From NCBI GenBank assembly GCA_022819945.1, contig JAJEGI010000092.1, positions 1-37,249 of the forward strand: DNA of 37,249 bases. The letters are read 5' to 3'. The first letter of the stretch is position 1. Every line of letters begins with the position of its first letter. The stretch is from Candidatus Poribacteria bacterium (lineage in GTDB: Bacteria > Poribacteria > WGA-4E > WGA-3G). The notes under the pieces are model-generated. The model did no database searches. It was not told the origin of the DNA and saw only the letters and a list, made by a program, of their open reading frames with translations. Below are positions 14,838 through 23,471 of this stretch, piece by piece. The position numbers and the translations under genes were made by a program.

Positions 14838-16136
14838 ATGCGACATTACAAACGGCAAACATCAGCAAAACGGTACAAAAGTCAGCGTTGTCGCACTTGC
14901 CGTTCTAATAATGGGAAACGCATCTGTCCTGCCCTCGGCGGTATGTTGATCTGTCCAGAATGCTGCAGAGCCAAACGCGCGAAGATTCCTGGCTGTGATG
15001 AAAGATGTCGGTACTACGCACCGCTCGTCGTTTCAAGTAGAGTCCGCAGGAAATCAAATTTTCCGCTCCATCGGTGTTTAATCAGCCGTTCCAAAGACAC
15101 GGGTATGTTAATCGTAGTTGGTACGCGAAGACGCCCAGATGGGAACTTGAAGGCAATGTTTCTCTTGCTGGATTTGTGGAAAAAAGGTATCCGAGACTGT
15201 TTTTTTGACGCGAACCTCTCGGAAAAACAGTTTGAGAAAGTTTCACAAAGAATAGCGAAAAGTTACAATCTCAGTGAATCGACAGACTTGCACGACACAG
15301 ATGAACCTGAAGAAGTTATTCGGGTACCCAAAGATACGCTTATTATTGAAGCCGATAAGGCGATCCATCTTGATGAAGGCGTGAGGATAGTTGATCACGA
15401 AGAAGCCTCTGGTGGCAAAGCCATTGACAGTAAACCCCGTGCGCGCGCGATACACGAAATTTATATTCCTAAAACTGGGAAGTGGTACCTCTGGGCAAGG
15501 GTTTTCTTTGAATATAGCAAAGACTCTTATTGGATCGGTATGGATGACGCACAGCCAAAACCGTGGGATAGAGATGGGGGGCCAGGGGCCATAAAAATTT
15601 GGTCTGAACCCGATGATACCTCTAAGTGGGAACGTTGGCTCTGGGATACCGCGTCAGACCATACAATAGATAAAAGACCGAGCAACAATCCGGCTTTTTT
15701 TCATATCAAACGAACTGGCTACCACCGCCTCTGGTCCAAAGGTCGGGAAGATGGTTCACGCTTGGATCAGATCTTGCTCACCCGTGCCCGCGATTTCAAC
15801 GCGCAAACTGAGACAGAAGGAAAACCGCTACCACTCCGGTATGCGCCACACCTTTACGAACCTGCTTCCATTACGGAATGCCGAACACTCATCCGACATG
15901 CCGTTGAGATTGCAAAGGTTGTTGACACCGAAATACCTTGGGAATTCAAATATTGGATTCGGGATATATGGGGAGACCTTACCAAATTTCCTGAAATCGA
16001 GGGTTCGCTCTACAAATGTCCGAAATGTGAAGCGGATCTGCCACAACAGACAGTCGATCTCATCATACAACACGCGCAATCCGATGATATTCAATTCTAT
16101 ATCTTATGCCGGAAGTGTGGAGGCGAATTTGATTAA
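14838..16136 (+). CDS. Zinc-finger / beta-sandwich / zinc-ribbon chimera of unknown function
   Basis: The frame is open from 14778, but ATG 14838 has GGGGAGAGA just upstream and removes an unlikely leader; the product is then 432 aa. The N-terminus is basic and has eight cysteines in residues 18-57 (CRTCRS, CPALGG, ICPECCRAKR, CDERCRYY), a likely two-metal zinc module like those beside SEC-C/YchJ-type proteins. The centre (about 165-345) resembles a carbohydrate-binding jelly-roll: IEADKAIHLDEGVRIV, HEIYIPKTGKWYLWARVFFE, SYWIGMDDA, FFHIKRTGYHRLWSKGREDG and LDQILLTRA. The C-terminus is a zinc ribbon, YKCPKCEADLP with CRKCGGEFD. No signal peptide is present, so this sugar-binding-like fold would be cytoplasmic. 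Its stop overlaps the start of the M6 protease gene by 8 nt, so translation is coupled. Confidence 0.7.
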   Translation: MRHYKRQTSAKRYKSQRCRTCRSNNGKRICPALGGMLICPECCRAKRAKIPGCDERCRYYAPLVVSSRVRRKSNFPLHRCLISRSKDTGMLIVVGTRRRPDGNLKAMFLLLDLWKKGIRDCFFDANLSEKQFEKVSQRIAKSYNLSESTDLHDTDEPEEVIRVPKDTLIIEADKAIHLDEGVRIVDHEEASGGKAIDSKPRARAIHEIYIPKTGKWYLWARVFFEYSKDSYWIGMDDAQPKPWDRDGGPGAIKIWSEPDDTSKWERWLWDTASDHTIDKRPSNNPAFFHIKRTGYHRLWSKGREDGSRLDQILLTRARDFNAQTETEGKPLPLRYAPHLYEPASITECRTLIRHAVEIAKVVDTEIPWEFKYWIRDIWGDLTKFPEIEGSLYKCPKCEADLPQQTVDLIIQHAQSDDIQFYILCRKCGGEFD

Positions 16137-18291
16137 GCCGCACGCATTCCTTTCTGGTGCCTTCCTATCCATAGAAATAAAAACTTTACAGCGACTCATT
16201 GTCGGCATCGTTTGTCTGCTCCTGTTTTCTGAACTAAGTATCGCTGCACCACCAAATCCTTATCTCTTCTTCGATGAAAACCCAATAAGCGGCGAATTAG
16301 TGCCGAAGGCACCTCAGAGTCATGCAGCTTTCCTTGACGCACTCGAGGAGTGTTGTCTTGCCAGAGAACAAGGCGTTTTACAATCCGATGGTATCGAATA
16401 TGTGCTCGCCTTAAAGATAGATTTCTCTGATATGCCCGGAAGTAGGGAGGGCGCGGCATTCGATAGATACCTTTTTGCAACAGAAGGTGTCTCCATGAAA
16501 ACCTATTACCTCGAAAATTCCTATGGGCAAATGGACATCCAGCCAGGCCCCATGGGAGGGGTTCTGCCAAAAGGCAACACTTGGATTCGCGCCAAAAAAC
16601 CGATGACGTATTATGGTGAAGGTGTCCGAATTTTGTCGCGTTATCGGGAATTGGTTCGCGAAGCTTGCGCAGCAGTAGATACCATCGTTGATTTTTCGCA
16701 ATACGATAGAGACAAAGACGGAATCGTCGACCATGTTTTCCTAATCCATTCAGGTAATGATCAAGCCTCGACAGGCATTATCAATTATGACATCCAATCT
16801 GTTCTTATACCGGGTGTTAATGCTGTTCACGATGGGGTGCGTGTCAATACTGCTGCGGTTGTTGCTGAGGAACCTGATTTTGAGCACCCCCATTTAGGCA
16901 TCTATTTCCATGAGTTTTTTCATGATTTCGGGGCACCTGATGTTTATGGAATCTTCACAGGTCCGCACGACCATAAATGGGGGCTGATGGGCGCATTCGG
17001 GCCGTATCAAGGACCGGAGGAGTTTGGCATCGGAAACGGCTTGGAACCGAGCCATATCATGGGGTACCTCAAGTGGGACTTTGACGCGAGACCTCAAAAT
17101 GGGCGCCTCGGTTGGATCGAACCCATTCAGATAACCGAAAACCAGAAAATTGATGTCCCCAGTTTTGAACTCGCTCCGAAAACGAATAAACTTTTCAAAA
17201 TTGATATTCCCTCGTCAGCTAATTCGGTTGGCGAAGAAGCCACGGAATTTTTCCTTATAGAGAATCGGAACAAAACTTCAGGTGCAACTTTTGATACCTA
17301 TTTACCGGAATCAGGCATCTTGATTTGGCACATCGATGAAACGCACCCGTATCCGATCGGTTCTTACGATGCCTCCCAACAAATTTGGCTCGAGGATCCG
17401 ACAGATCCCGAACATCTCGGTATCTATCAACAAGACGGCATTGAATCTATAAATATGGTAACGATCACCGAAGGTGCCGCTTATTCTTTGGATGACGGAC
17501 ATACAGCCTTTACACCTGGCACCCTACCGAATAGCAATGCAAATGATGGAACTGTTACGGGCATCTCAATTACTAACATAGGACCAGAAGGTTTTACTAT
17601 CCCGATGCTGGTGTCGTTTGGTGATACCTACGAACCGAATGACACAATTGTAACAGCGTATTCGATCACATACGGCGAAACATACGAGTCTTTCATTTTC
17701 GATGTGAGTGACGTGCGCGATGTGTACAAGTTAGAGGCTGACGGCGGTATAACTATTTTAGTGACTTTGGCAGACCTTCCACCAGAGACGAATTATCGAC
17801 TGTCCCTTCACTCGGCGACCGGTGAAGTCTATGCGACTGGCGAAAATGCGACAGAGATCGCTGGCTTGAAACTTATCTATCAACCTGAGATGACAGGAAC
17901 GTTCTACCTCGTTATTGAATCAGAAGGCGGGTTCAGTAGTGTGGATTCCTATCAGTTGCGGGTAGAACAGCTTGAGGCGGGTGAGTTTACCTTTGAGGAG
18001 ACACGCGTATATCCAAACCCGTTCCGCTCAGACAATGAGATGATGACGTTTGCCTATCGACTCTCCGCTTCTCAAATTGCGGATAACGTCAACCTTGAAA
18101 TTTTTACGCCCACGGGCGCCCTCGTTTATAGAGAGACGCATCATAATGTATTCTCACAAGGAAAATTCGAGTGGCGCGGTGCAAACCTTAGTGGCTCCGC
18201 TGTAGCACCGGGTATTTATATTTACCGTATCTCCGCAGAACAGGAGGGGATACCCGTTCAAGAAATTGGAAGATTGAGTGTTGTGAGATAG
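16129..18291 (+). CDS. Secreted M6-family (immune inhibitor A-like) metalloprotease with PPC and FlgD-like domains
   Basis: The frame is open from 15751, but that part lies inside the previous gene. I place the start at TTG 16129, with GGAGG 5 nt upstream and an 8-nt overlap with the preceding stop, giving 720 aa. A signal peptide follows (hydrophobic RLIVGIVCLLLF, about 24-35, then a likely cleavage near SIAA). The catalytic domain has the M6 zinc motif HEFFHDFGAPD (261-271; ligands H261, H265, D271, base E262) and WGLMGAF downstream, the Met-turn region. A PPC domain spans about 498-612 (YEPNDTI, YKLEADGG, YQLRVE). The C-terminal 95 residues start VYPNPFRSD, include APGIYIYRIS and end LSVVR, as in FlgD-like or T9SS-type sorting domains. 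The M28 peptidase in this window has a related tail. Confidence 0.85.
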   Translation: MIKPHAFLSGAFLSIEIKTLQRLIVGIVCLLLFSELSIAAPPNPYLFFDENPISGELVPKAPQSHAAFLDALEECCLAREQGVLQSDGIEYVLALKIDFSDMPGSREGAAFDRYLFATEGVSMKTYYLENSYGQMDIQPGPMGGVLPKGNTWIRAKKPMTYYGEGVRILSRYRELVREACAAVDTIVDFSQYDRDKDGIVDHVFLIHSGNDQASTGIINYDIQSVLIPGVNAVHDGVRVNTAAVVAEEPDFEHPHLGIYFHEFFHDFGAPDVYGIFTGPHDHKWGLMGAFGPYQGPEEFGIGNGLEPSHIMGYLKWDFDARPQNGRLGWIEPIQITENQKIDVPSFELAPKTNKLFKIDIPSSANSVGEEATEFFLIENRNKTSGATFDTYLPESGILIWHIDETHPYPIGSYDASQQIWLEDPTDPEHLGIYQQDGIESINMVTITEGAAYSLDDGHTAFTPGTLPNSNANDGTVTGISITNIGPEGFTIPMLVSFGDTYEPNDTIVTAYSITYGETYESFIFDVSDVRDVYKLEADGGITILVTLADLPPETNYRLSLHSATGEVYATGENATEIAGLKLIYQPEMTGTFYLVIESEGGFSSVDSYQLRVEQLEAGEFTFEETRVYPNPFRSDNEMMTFAYRLSASQIADNVNLEIFTPTGALVYRETHHNVFSQGKFEWRGANLSGSAVAPGIYIYRISAEQEGIPVQEIGRLSVVR

Positions 18292-18650
18292 TCGTCACAA
18301 ATTCTTCTCACATATTTCTTGACTAAAAATTGTTGTTATGCTAACTTAATGCAACAAAACTCGTTTTAGACGCGCCATTTGGATTTTAGGGTTATTTAGT
18401 TTTCGATTTTTTAATCGTTTGCTCGGCAAGTCGCGACCGAGAATGCTTCGCAGTGAGAATTTTACAAGGATGTGTCGGGATTCGGCAATCCCTCCTACAA
18501 GAGAACTAAATGAACCTATTTGGATTTACACCGGTGTTTTCAAATCAGCTGTATCTATGTTAGCATGCTGGTCTGTTGGGTAGCCCGGAATAGAAAGTGA
18601 GAAACGAACTTATCATTCGTAGAATGGTAACCAAGGAGGCAATATTATCA
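18292..18650. other. Long repeat-rich leader region before the lipoprotein gene
   Basis: This gene-free stretch holds a promoter-like pair at its left, TTGACT (18319-18324) and TAACTT (18342-18347) 17 nt apart, the second box being weak. After that come nested inverted repeats (listed separately), then an AAGGAGG ribosome-binding site at 18633-18639. No tRNA or coding frame with a ribosome-binding site is seen inside it. If the left promoter is used, the transcript has a structured leader of about 300 nt. Confidence 0.5.
18338..18566. repeat. Nested inverted repeats (MITE-like or structured leader)
   Basis: The outermost pair is ATGCTAAC (18338-18345) and its perfect inverse GTTAGCAT (18559-18566). 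Inside it GGTTATTTAGTTTTC (18390-18404) pairs with GAGAACTAAATGAACC (18501-18516), with one insertion and one mismatch. Within that lie three small hairpins: CGATT/AATCG, CTCGG/CCGAG around a TCGCGA palindrome, and GGGATT/AATCCC. ATTTGGATTT occurs just outside both inner arms. The symmetry suggests a small non-coding mobile element of about 130-230 bp. Confidence 0.55.
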
Positions 18651-19703
18651 ATGAAATGGTTGAATAGATTCACAACACTCAATTTTGTCTTACTATTTGC
18701 ATTCGCCTTTAGCGTTGTGGGGTGTGGAACGCCCCTCGGCGGCTTGTCCCCGATTCAGCCTGTGCATAATATAGCAAAAGCGAAGGTGGAACAGAGTGCA
18801 AACCCGAACACAGAGGTAGTCGTGCCAGCTGTCCCTTCTGAGACACTCGCAAAGCCGGTGTTGGACAAGTACGGCATGGATACCGTCGGATTCCGGATTG
18901 GAAAAGCGCGTGATGCCAATATGGAAGCGTTAACTTACATCTTCGCATTCGACGAATACGCACATGCCGTTGACAAATGGAGTGACTTCCTTAACGACTG
19001 GCCAGAAGCCAAGACACAGATTGAACTCGGGACCGGTGAAGATCGAAAAGTCGTTGATGTCCTTATGATGTCCGACTACCCGCAATTGTTCGAGGTTCAG
19101 TCCAGGCAGCCGATTTTGACGAAAACAGTAGATGGGATTACAGTTTCTATCGCTTATTGGCGTGGGGCAGATTTAGATAGAAAGTACAATCGCGGGAATG
19201 CCTTTTCACCTTTTTATGAGACCGAAGCACTTCACCAAGGCGACAAAACAGATGTATTCTATGTAAAGATTACCAATAATCGGAGCGAGAATATTATCTT
19301 TAATGTCAAAGAATGCAGTATCGTCGATCAAGGTGAAAATATCTATAACGGTATGGATTACGATGATCTAAAAGAACGTTTTACATACATGGCGCGTGCG
19401 ACAGGACTCTATGTCACAAATGGGTTGGAAATTGCACGGCGGATTTTGATTGAGAAACGGATGAAGGTCGTCGAAAAACAGGTCGGTAAACGCCGAACAG
19501 GAGTGCCACCCGGTGAAAGTGCGGAAGGCTTCTTACCGTTTGTAGAAACCAAGTCGAACGCCTTAGAATTAAAGGTCATCCTACCGATCGAAAAGGCACC
19601 ACCCCCCGGTGCAGCACAACGGTATCAAACTATAGAATTCGTGTTCCCTTTCACACATAATAAAGGGATTCGTGTTGCACAACCCGCAACCAAGCGTTAT
19701 TAG
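18651..19703 (+). CDS. Hypothetical lipoprotein
   Basis: ATG 18651 is chosen over the upstream GTG at 18597 because AAGGAGG lies 11 nt before it and it begins a clean lipoprotein signal: MKWLNRF, a hydrophobic stretch, then the lipobox VVGCG with Cys25. The mature protein (about 325 aa) has no motif I recognise. Visible blocks are MEALTYIFAFDEYAHAVDKW, ITVSIAYWRGADLDRKYN, a beta-type segment DVFYVKITNNRSENIIFNVK resembling an extracellular Ig-like strand pair, and a Gly/Pro-rich TGVPPGESAEGFLPF. This middle part looks like those DUFs in which a surface lipoprotein regulates its own fold, but no function can be given. The gene ends the plus-strand run and is closed by the strong terminator at 19787. 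Confidence 0.75.
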   Translation: MKWLNRFTTLNFVLLFAFAFSVVGCGTPLGGLSPIQPVHNIAKAKVEQSANPNTEVVVPAVPSETLAKPVLDKYGMDTVGFRIGKARDANMEALTYIFAFDEYAHAVDKWSDFLNDWPEAKTQIELGTGEDRKVVDVLMMSDYPQLFEVQSRQPILTKTVDGITVSIAYWRGADLDRKYNRGNAFSPFYETEALHQGDKTDVFYVKITNNRSENIIFNVKECSIVDQGENIYNGMDYDDLKERFTYMARATGLYVTNGLEIARRILIEKRMKVVEKQVGKRRTGVPPGESAEGFLPFVETKSNALELKVILPIEKAPPPGAAQRYQTIEFVFPFTHNKGIRVAQPATKRY

Positions 19704-19786
19704 TTTGTTTTCGACACACACCCTGTGCCGTGTCAATTTCAGGGTTGCTGCACTACGCTGAAAAAGAAACTATTCACATATATTGA

Positions 19787-19823
19787 GATGCTCGCTGTGT
19801 TATATACAGCGGGCATCTTTTTT
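19787..19823 (+). terminator. Strong intrinsic terminator after the lipoprotein gene
   Basis: GATGCTCGCTGT (19787-19798) pairs with ACAGCGGGCATC (19806-19817) over 12 bp with one T-G wobble and a 7-nt loop, followed by six T (19818-19823). It is a textbook rho-independent terminator for the plus strand. It ends beside the stop codon of the convergent helicase gene; on the minus strand no comparable T-run follows the stem. Confidence 0.88.
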
Positions 19824-21807
19824 ACCCTTCCACAATTTCGCAGGCTGGTAGCGAATCGAGAAACTGCTTGCCATAACTTCTTGTCTTAATCCGAGGGTCG
19901 AGAATAACAACAATTCCGTTGTCGGTCTGCGTGCGGATAAGCCGTCCAAACCCCTGCTTGAGGCGTAAAATTGCCTCTGGTAAACTGAACTCAAAAAACT
20001 CATTCCCGCCGCTTTCCTTGATCTGTTTCACGCGCGCCTCCATCACTGGATGCGTCGGGACCTCAAACGGAAGTCGTGTTATGATAACATTGCTCAATGC
20101 CTCTCCCCGCACATCAACGCCTTCCCAGAAACTGGAAGTTCCAAATAAAACCGAATCCGTATCCTCACGAAATGCCTGTAGCATGTCCGTCCGAGAGAGC
20201 TCGCCGCCCTGTTTGAAAGTGCTAATCCCCATATCCTCTAAATCCGGTGCGGCAGCCTCATAGACTTCATCCATCATTTTGTAACTCGTAAAAAGGACGA
20301 ATGCTTTGCCGTGGGTCAGTTCGAGATAGTGTTTAATTTTACGCGTCACCGCTGGTATAAAATCGCTGCTGTTTGGATCTGGCATCCCTTTCGGAATGTG
20401 AATCTGGACCTGCTTTTTAAAATCAAACGGAGAATGTGCCAGCAGCTCACGACACTCATTTATTCCGACCCGCGTTTTAAAATAAGCGAAGTTGCGGTTC
20501 GTAGAAAGCGTAGCACTCGTCATCACAACGCTACTTTTCTGCGTGAAGAGATGATCCTGCAACATTTGGTTGATATTTGCCGGGGTGGCGTTTAGGAGGA
20601 TACGCGGGCTTCGCCTTCGCGTCGATATTTCCACCCAATAGACATAATTCGGATCGTTCTGCCGAATGATCATATCTAATTCGTCACGGAGACGTTGGCA
20701 ATGATTATGGTGGGCAGTAATTTCCTGCTCGTCATCGTCCGTTACGGCAGTGTCCCGGAGCCGTTTCAGCGTTCTTTCAATTTCCAAAAGCGGCGCATCC
20801 AAAACATTTTCAATAAAATTGCTTTTATGGATCCGTTGTGTCAGAGAAATGCCACGGCCTTCTCCGTCAATTTCTTCTTGCATCGCATCAATAACACTAT
20901 TGAAAAGCCTGTTCGTCTGTTCGCGTGCTTCTACGACTTGATCTTTCAGTTGTGGCGATTTGAAATGTTCCGCTAAGCCGTCTTCGCTCCGTTCATTGTA
21001 GAGAGAATCGAGTAACCATTTGACGCGAGTATTATTGAAATTGACACTCGCGTGGTTGGTTGCTGTCGCTTCCAAATGATGTGCTTCATCAATGATGAGA
21101 TAGTCGTAATCAGGCAAGATCCCGGCGGCGGATTCACTGTCTTTGCGGATAGTGAGATCACTGAAGAGGAGGTGATGATTCACAATGAGTAAATCGGCAT
21201 TGTGCATCTCCCTTCGGACTTTGAAATAGAAACAAGTATCGTAAGTCTCACAGTTGCGACCGAGGCAGTTATCTCTGTCGGAGGCGACCTTATCCCACAC
21301 CTGAGGATCTGGTTGCAACGGCAAGTCTGCTCTGCTGCCATCCGCTGTCAGATGTGTCCATTCTACAATCTCGCTGACCTGATCTACTTCTTCTTGCGTA
21401 TCAAACAATCCGCGTTCATAATTGAGCAAATTTTTCAGTCTTCGCCGTGAGAGGTAATTGCGCCGGCCCTTTGCAAGCACTACATTGAAATCGCGTGGAA
21501 GCACACGTTGCAGAAATGGAATATCTTTTGTGACGAGTTGTTCCTGTAGGCTAATCGTATTCGTCGAAATAACGACTGTCTGCCCCGATTTGAGTGCGAG
21601 AGAGATTGCCGGAATTAGATACGCAAAACTTTTACCGACCCCTGTTCCTGCTTCAACAATGAGGTGTTCAGAGGCTGTGAATGCCTTGGCGACTTCATGT
21701 GCCATCTGCAATTGTTCTTGGCGGAACTCATACCCTTCAAGCTGCTGTGAGATGAGACCGCCCGGACTAAAGATTCCTCTGAGCGTCAGTGGTGTTGATG
21801 TTGTCAT
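19822..21807 (-). CDS. dinG: DinG/XPD-type superfamily 2 DNA helicase, one Fe-S ligand replaced by Ser
   Basis: The 661-aa protein is an ATP-dependent 5'-3' DNA helicase of the DinG family, which resolves R-loops and blocked forks. It has Walker A AGTGVGKS (53-60), NTISLQEQL, VNHHLLFSD, the DEAH box (240-243), SATLS and the motif VI QGFGRLIR. The Fe-S region has NYLSRRRL with Ser120 where E. coli DinG has Cys120. The other three ligands are present as C181, C186 and C192 in the family spacing C-x4-C-x5-C. The cluster is thus either Ser-ligated or weakened. ATG 21807 has only a weak ribosome-binding site; the gene lies 107 nt downstream of the HtrA gene on the same strand. Its stop abuts the convergent terminator. 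Confidence 0.9.
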   Translation of the reverse strand: MTTSTPLTLRGIFSPGGLISQQLEGYEFRQEQLQMAHEVAKAFTASEHLIVEAGTGVGKSFAYLIPAISLALKSGQTVVISTNTISLQEQLVTKDIPFLQRVLPRDFNVVLAKGRRNYLSRRRLKNLLNYERGLFDTQEEVDQVSEIVEWTHLTADGSRADLPLQPDPQVWDKVASDRDNCLGRNCETYDTCFYFKVRREMHNADLLIVNHHLLFSDLTIRKDSESAAGILPDYDYLIIDEAHHLEATATNHASVNFNNTRVKWLLDSLYNERSEDGLAEHFKSPQLKDQVVEAREQTNRLFNSVIDAMQEEIDGEGRGISLTQRIHKSNFIENVLDAPLLEIERTLKRLRDTAVTDDDEQEITAHHNHCQRLRDELDMIIRQNDPNYVYWVEISTRRRSPRILLNATPANINQMLQDHLFTQKSSVVMTSATLSTNRNFAYFKTRVGINECRELLAHSPFDFKKQVQIHIPKGMPDPNSSDFIPAVTRKIKHYLELTHGKAFVLFTSYKMMDEVYEAAAPDLEDMGISTFKQGGELSRTDMLQAFREDTDSVLFGTSSFWEGVDVRGEALSNVIITRLPFEVPTHPVMEARVKQIKESGGNEFFEFSLPEAILRLKQGFGRLIRTQTDNGIVVILDPRIKTRSYGKQFLDSLPACEIVEG

Positions 21808-21914
21808 ATATTTTCATCTCACGGATTGAGGTTTAGCAGAGGACCGTTTCAAGCGTAGGTAACCGAATTGCGAAATGCTCGTGCTTCGGTTTCGGTGTTT
21901 CTCTTAATCGGTGG

Positions 21915-23264
21915 CTAAGGTTTTAGTTGCATAGGTATCTTCTCTGTGCCGTGACTGCTTTTGACATCAAGGATAAGTTGTTCGAGTTCTTGCGGCTGTT
22001 TTTGAAGGAGTGCTTCAAGTTCTTGGGCACTATTGATCTCTTGTCCATTAACAGCAACAATGAGCGTGCCTCGTGGAATTAGGCTGTTCTCTTGAACCAT
22101 ATCAACAATAACCCCTCGATCCTTCTCGGTCAGATAGGTGTACCTTTCAAAGTCACCTTTTTCTAATTTCCGCACTGTTAGCCCGAGTCGTCTCCAAGCG
22201 ACAGAGTTGGTTTCAACGGTTCTCCCCGCTTGTAGCGCAGGCATTTCCGCTATTGTGACATTAAACATCCGCTCATGCCCGTTTCGGAGGACCGTAATTT
22301 TTGAGTTTTTACCGACGGGGGAATCGGCGACCCACATCTTGAATTCGTCCGTACTTTTTACTTGCTGTCCGTTGTATTTGACGATGATATCGCCGCGCTG
22401 AAGCCCTGCGAGATGTGCTGGCATATTTTTTAGCACGCTCCGAATGCGAATACCCTGTGGTACCTCTCTCATACCAATTCCAAGGAACCCGCGGATGATG
22501 CGTCCGTTTGCGATGAGCTGCGTCCCAATCTTTTCAACAAGGTTACTGGAAATAGCGAATCCTGCACCGGCTCTGACAGCATCTGTTGCGGGTGTGTTAT
22601 CAGGTCGTCGGATCAAAGCGTTAATCCCAATGACTTCACCGTGGATGTTCAGTAAGGGTCCCCCGCTATTTCCGATATTAATCCAAGCATCCGTTTGAAT
22701 AAAATCTTGATATCGAACAATCCCGATGTCAGGAAGAAATGAACGTCCTTTTCCGCTCACTATCCCGATTGTTACCGTGTAATCGAGTTGAAAAGGGTTC
22801 CCGATCGCAATAGCAAACTGTCCAACTTGGACTTCGTCCGAATTCGCCAAGGGGAGCACCGGGAGTTCCTTTTCGGCATCAATTTTTAAGACAGCAATAT
22901 CTGTATTACGGTCAATTCTGCCATCTAATTTCGCGTCAAATTCACTCTCATCGAACAGTCTAACTCTGATAGTTGCCGCATTCCGTACCACATGCTCATT
23001 TGTAAGGATATAACCGTCCTTCCGAAATATGAACCCAGAACCTTCTTGCCTGCGAGTTCTGTCGTTTTCCGTTTGGCGAGTTGAAATCACGCTAACAATA
23101 GCAGGTTTGCTCCGTTTCGTGACGTTCACAAACGCGTTTTCGATTGAGCTGAGTAGTTCAACATCTGTCGGTTGCGTTTTCGCGCTGCCACACGCAGATA
23201 TTATCATGCTTGCACTGACGAGGAAAATTAGCAAATTGAAGCGGACATAGATATTTCTGTTCAT
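21915..23264 (-). CDS. HtrA/DegP-type serine protease, lipoprotein, with two PDZ domains
   Basis: From ATG 23264 (GGGGAGA 4 nt upstream) the protein is 449 aa; an upstream ATG at 23294 has no such site. The N-terminus is a lipoprotein signal with lipobox ISACGS (Cys25), so the protease is tethered to a membrane facing the periplasm. The trypsin-like domain has His91 in TNEHVV, Asp122 in RNTDIAVLKI and Ser200 in GNSGGPL, the complete triad. Two PDZ-like domains follow (about 250-340, RSVLKNMPAHLAGLQRGDII; and about 360-440, VDMVQENSLIPRGTLIVAVNG), as in DegP and DegQ. It probably degrades or chaperones misfolded envelope proteins, next to the FtsH function of the cytoplasmic side. A good promoter lies at 23332-23361. 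Confidence 0.9.
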   Translation of the reverse strand: MNRNIYVRFNLLIFLVSASMIISACGSAKTQPTDVELLSSIENAFVNVTKRSKPAIVSVISTRQTENDRTRRQEGSGFIFRKDGYILTNEHVVRNAATIRVRLFDESEFDAKLDGRIDRNTDIAVLKIDAEKELPVLPLANSDEVQVGQFAIAIGNPFQLDYTVTIGIVSGKGRSFLPDIGIVRYQDFIQTDAWINIGNSGGPLLNIHGEVIGINALIRRPDNTPATDAVRAGAGFAISSNLVEKIGTQLIANGRIIRGFLGIGMREVPQGIRIRSVLKNMPAHLAGLQRGDIIVKYNGQQVKSTDEFKMWVADSPVGKNSKITVLRNGHERMFNVTIAEMPALQAGRTVETNSVAWRRLGLTVRKLEKGDFERYTYLTEKDRGVIVDMVQENSLIPRGTLIVAVNGQEINSAQELEALLQKQPQELEQLILDVKSSHGTEKIPMQLKP

Positions 23265-23331
23265 CAGATCTCCCCTTTTGGCATGGTCAGCCATTTTTCC
23301 AGGCTTTCTTTAGTCTACTTCTGTATAGTAT

Positions 23332-23361
23332 ATTCTAACATAATCTTCGCGAGGATGTCAA
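23332..23361 (-). promoter_or_regulatory. Sigma70-like promoter of the HtrA gene
   Basis: On the minus strand a perfect TTGACA (complement of 23356-23361) and TAGAAT (complement of 23332-23337) are 18 nt apart, 67 nt upstream of the ATG. A heat-shock or sigmaE-type signal is not recognisable by eye. Confidence 0.6.
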
Positions 23362-23471
23362 AGTATTTTTCGGATCATACGATAGTGCCTGATATTTCCT
23401 TCATGTTTTTCTCTGATTTATTCTACTATATTGCAGATTGGAAGTCTATATCGAATTTTCTGTTCAAACCG

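Noticed and set aside
15751..16128. Long upstream extension of the M6 protease frame
   Set aside because: It lies inside the zinc-finger gene in another frame, and the signal peptide with its ribosome-binding site begins at 16129.
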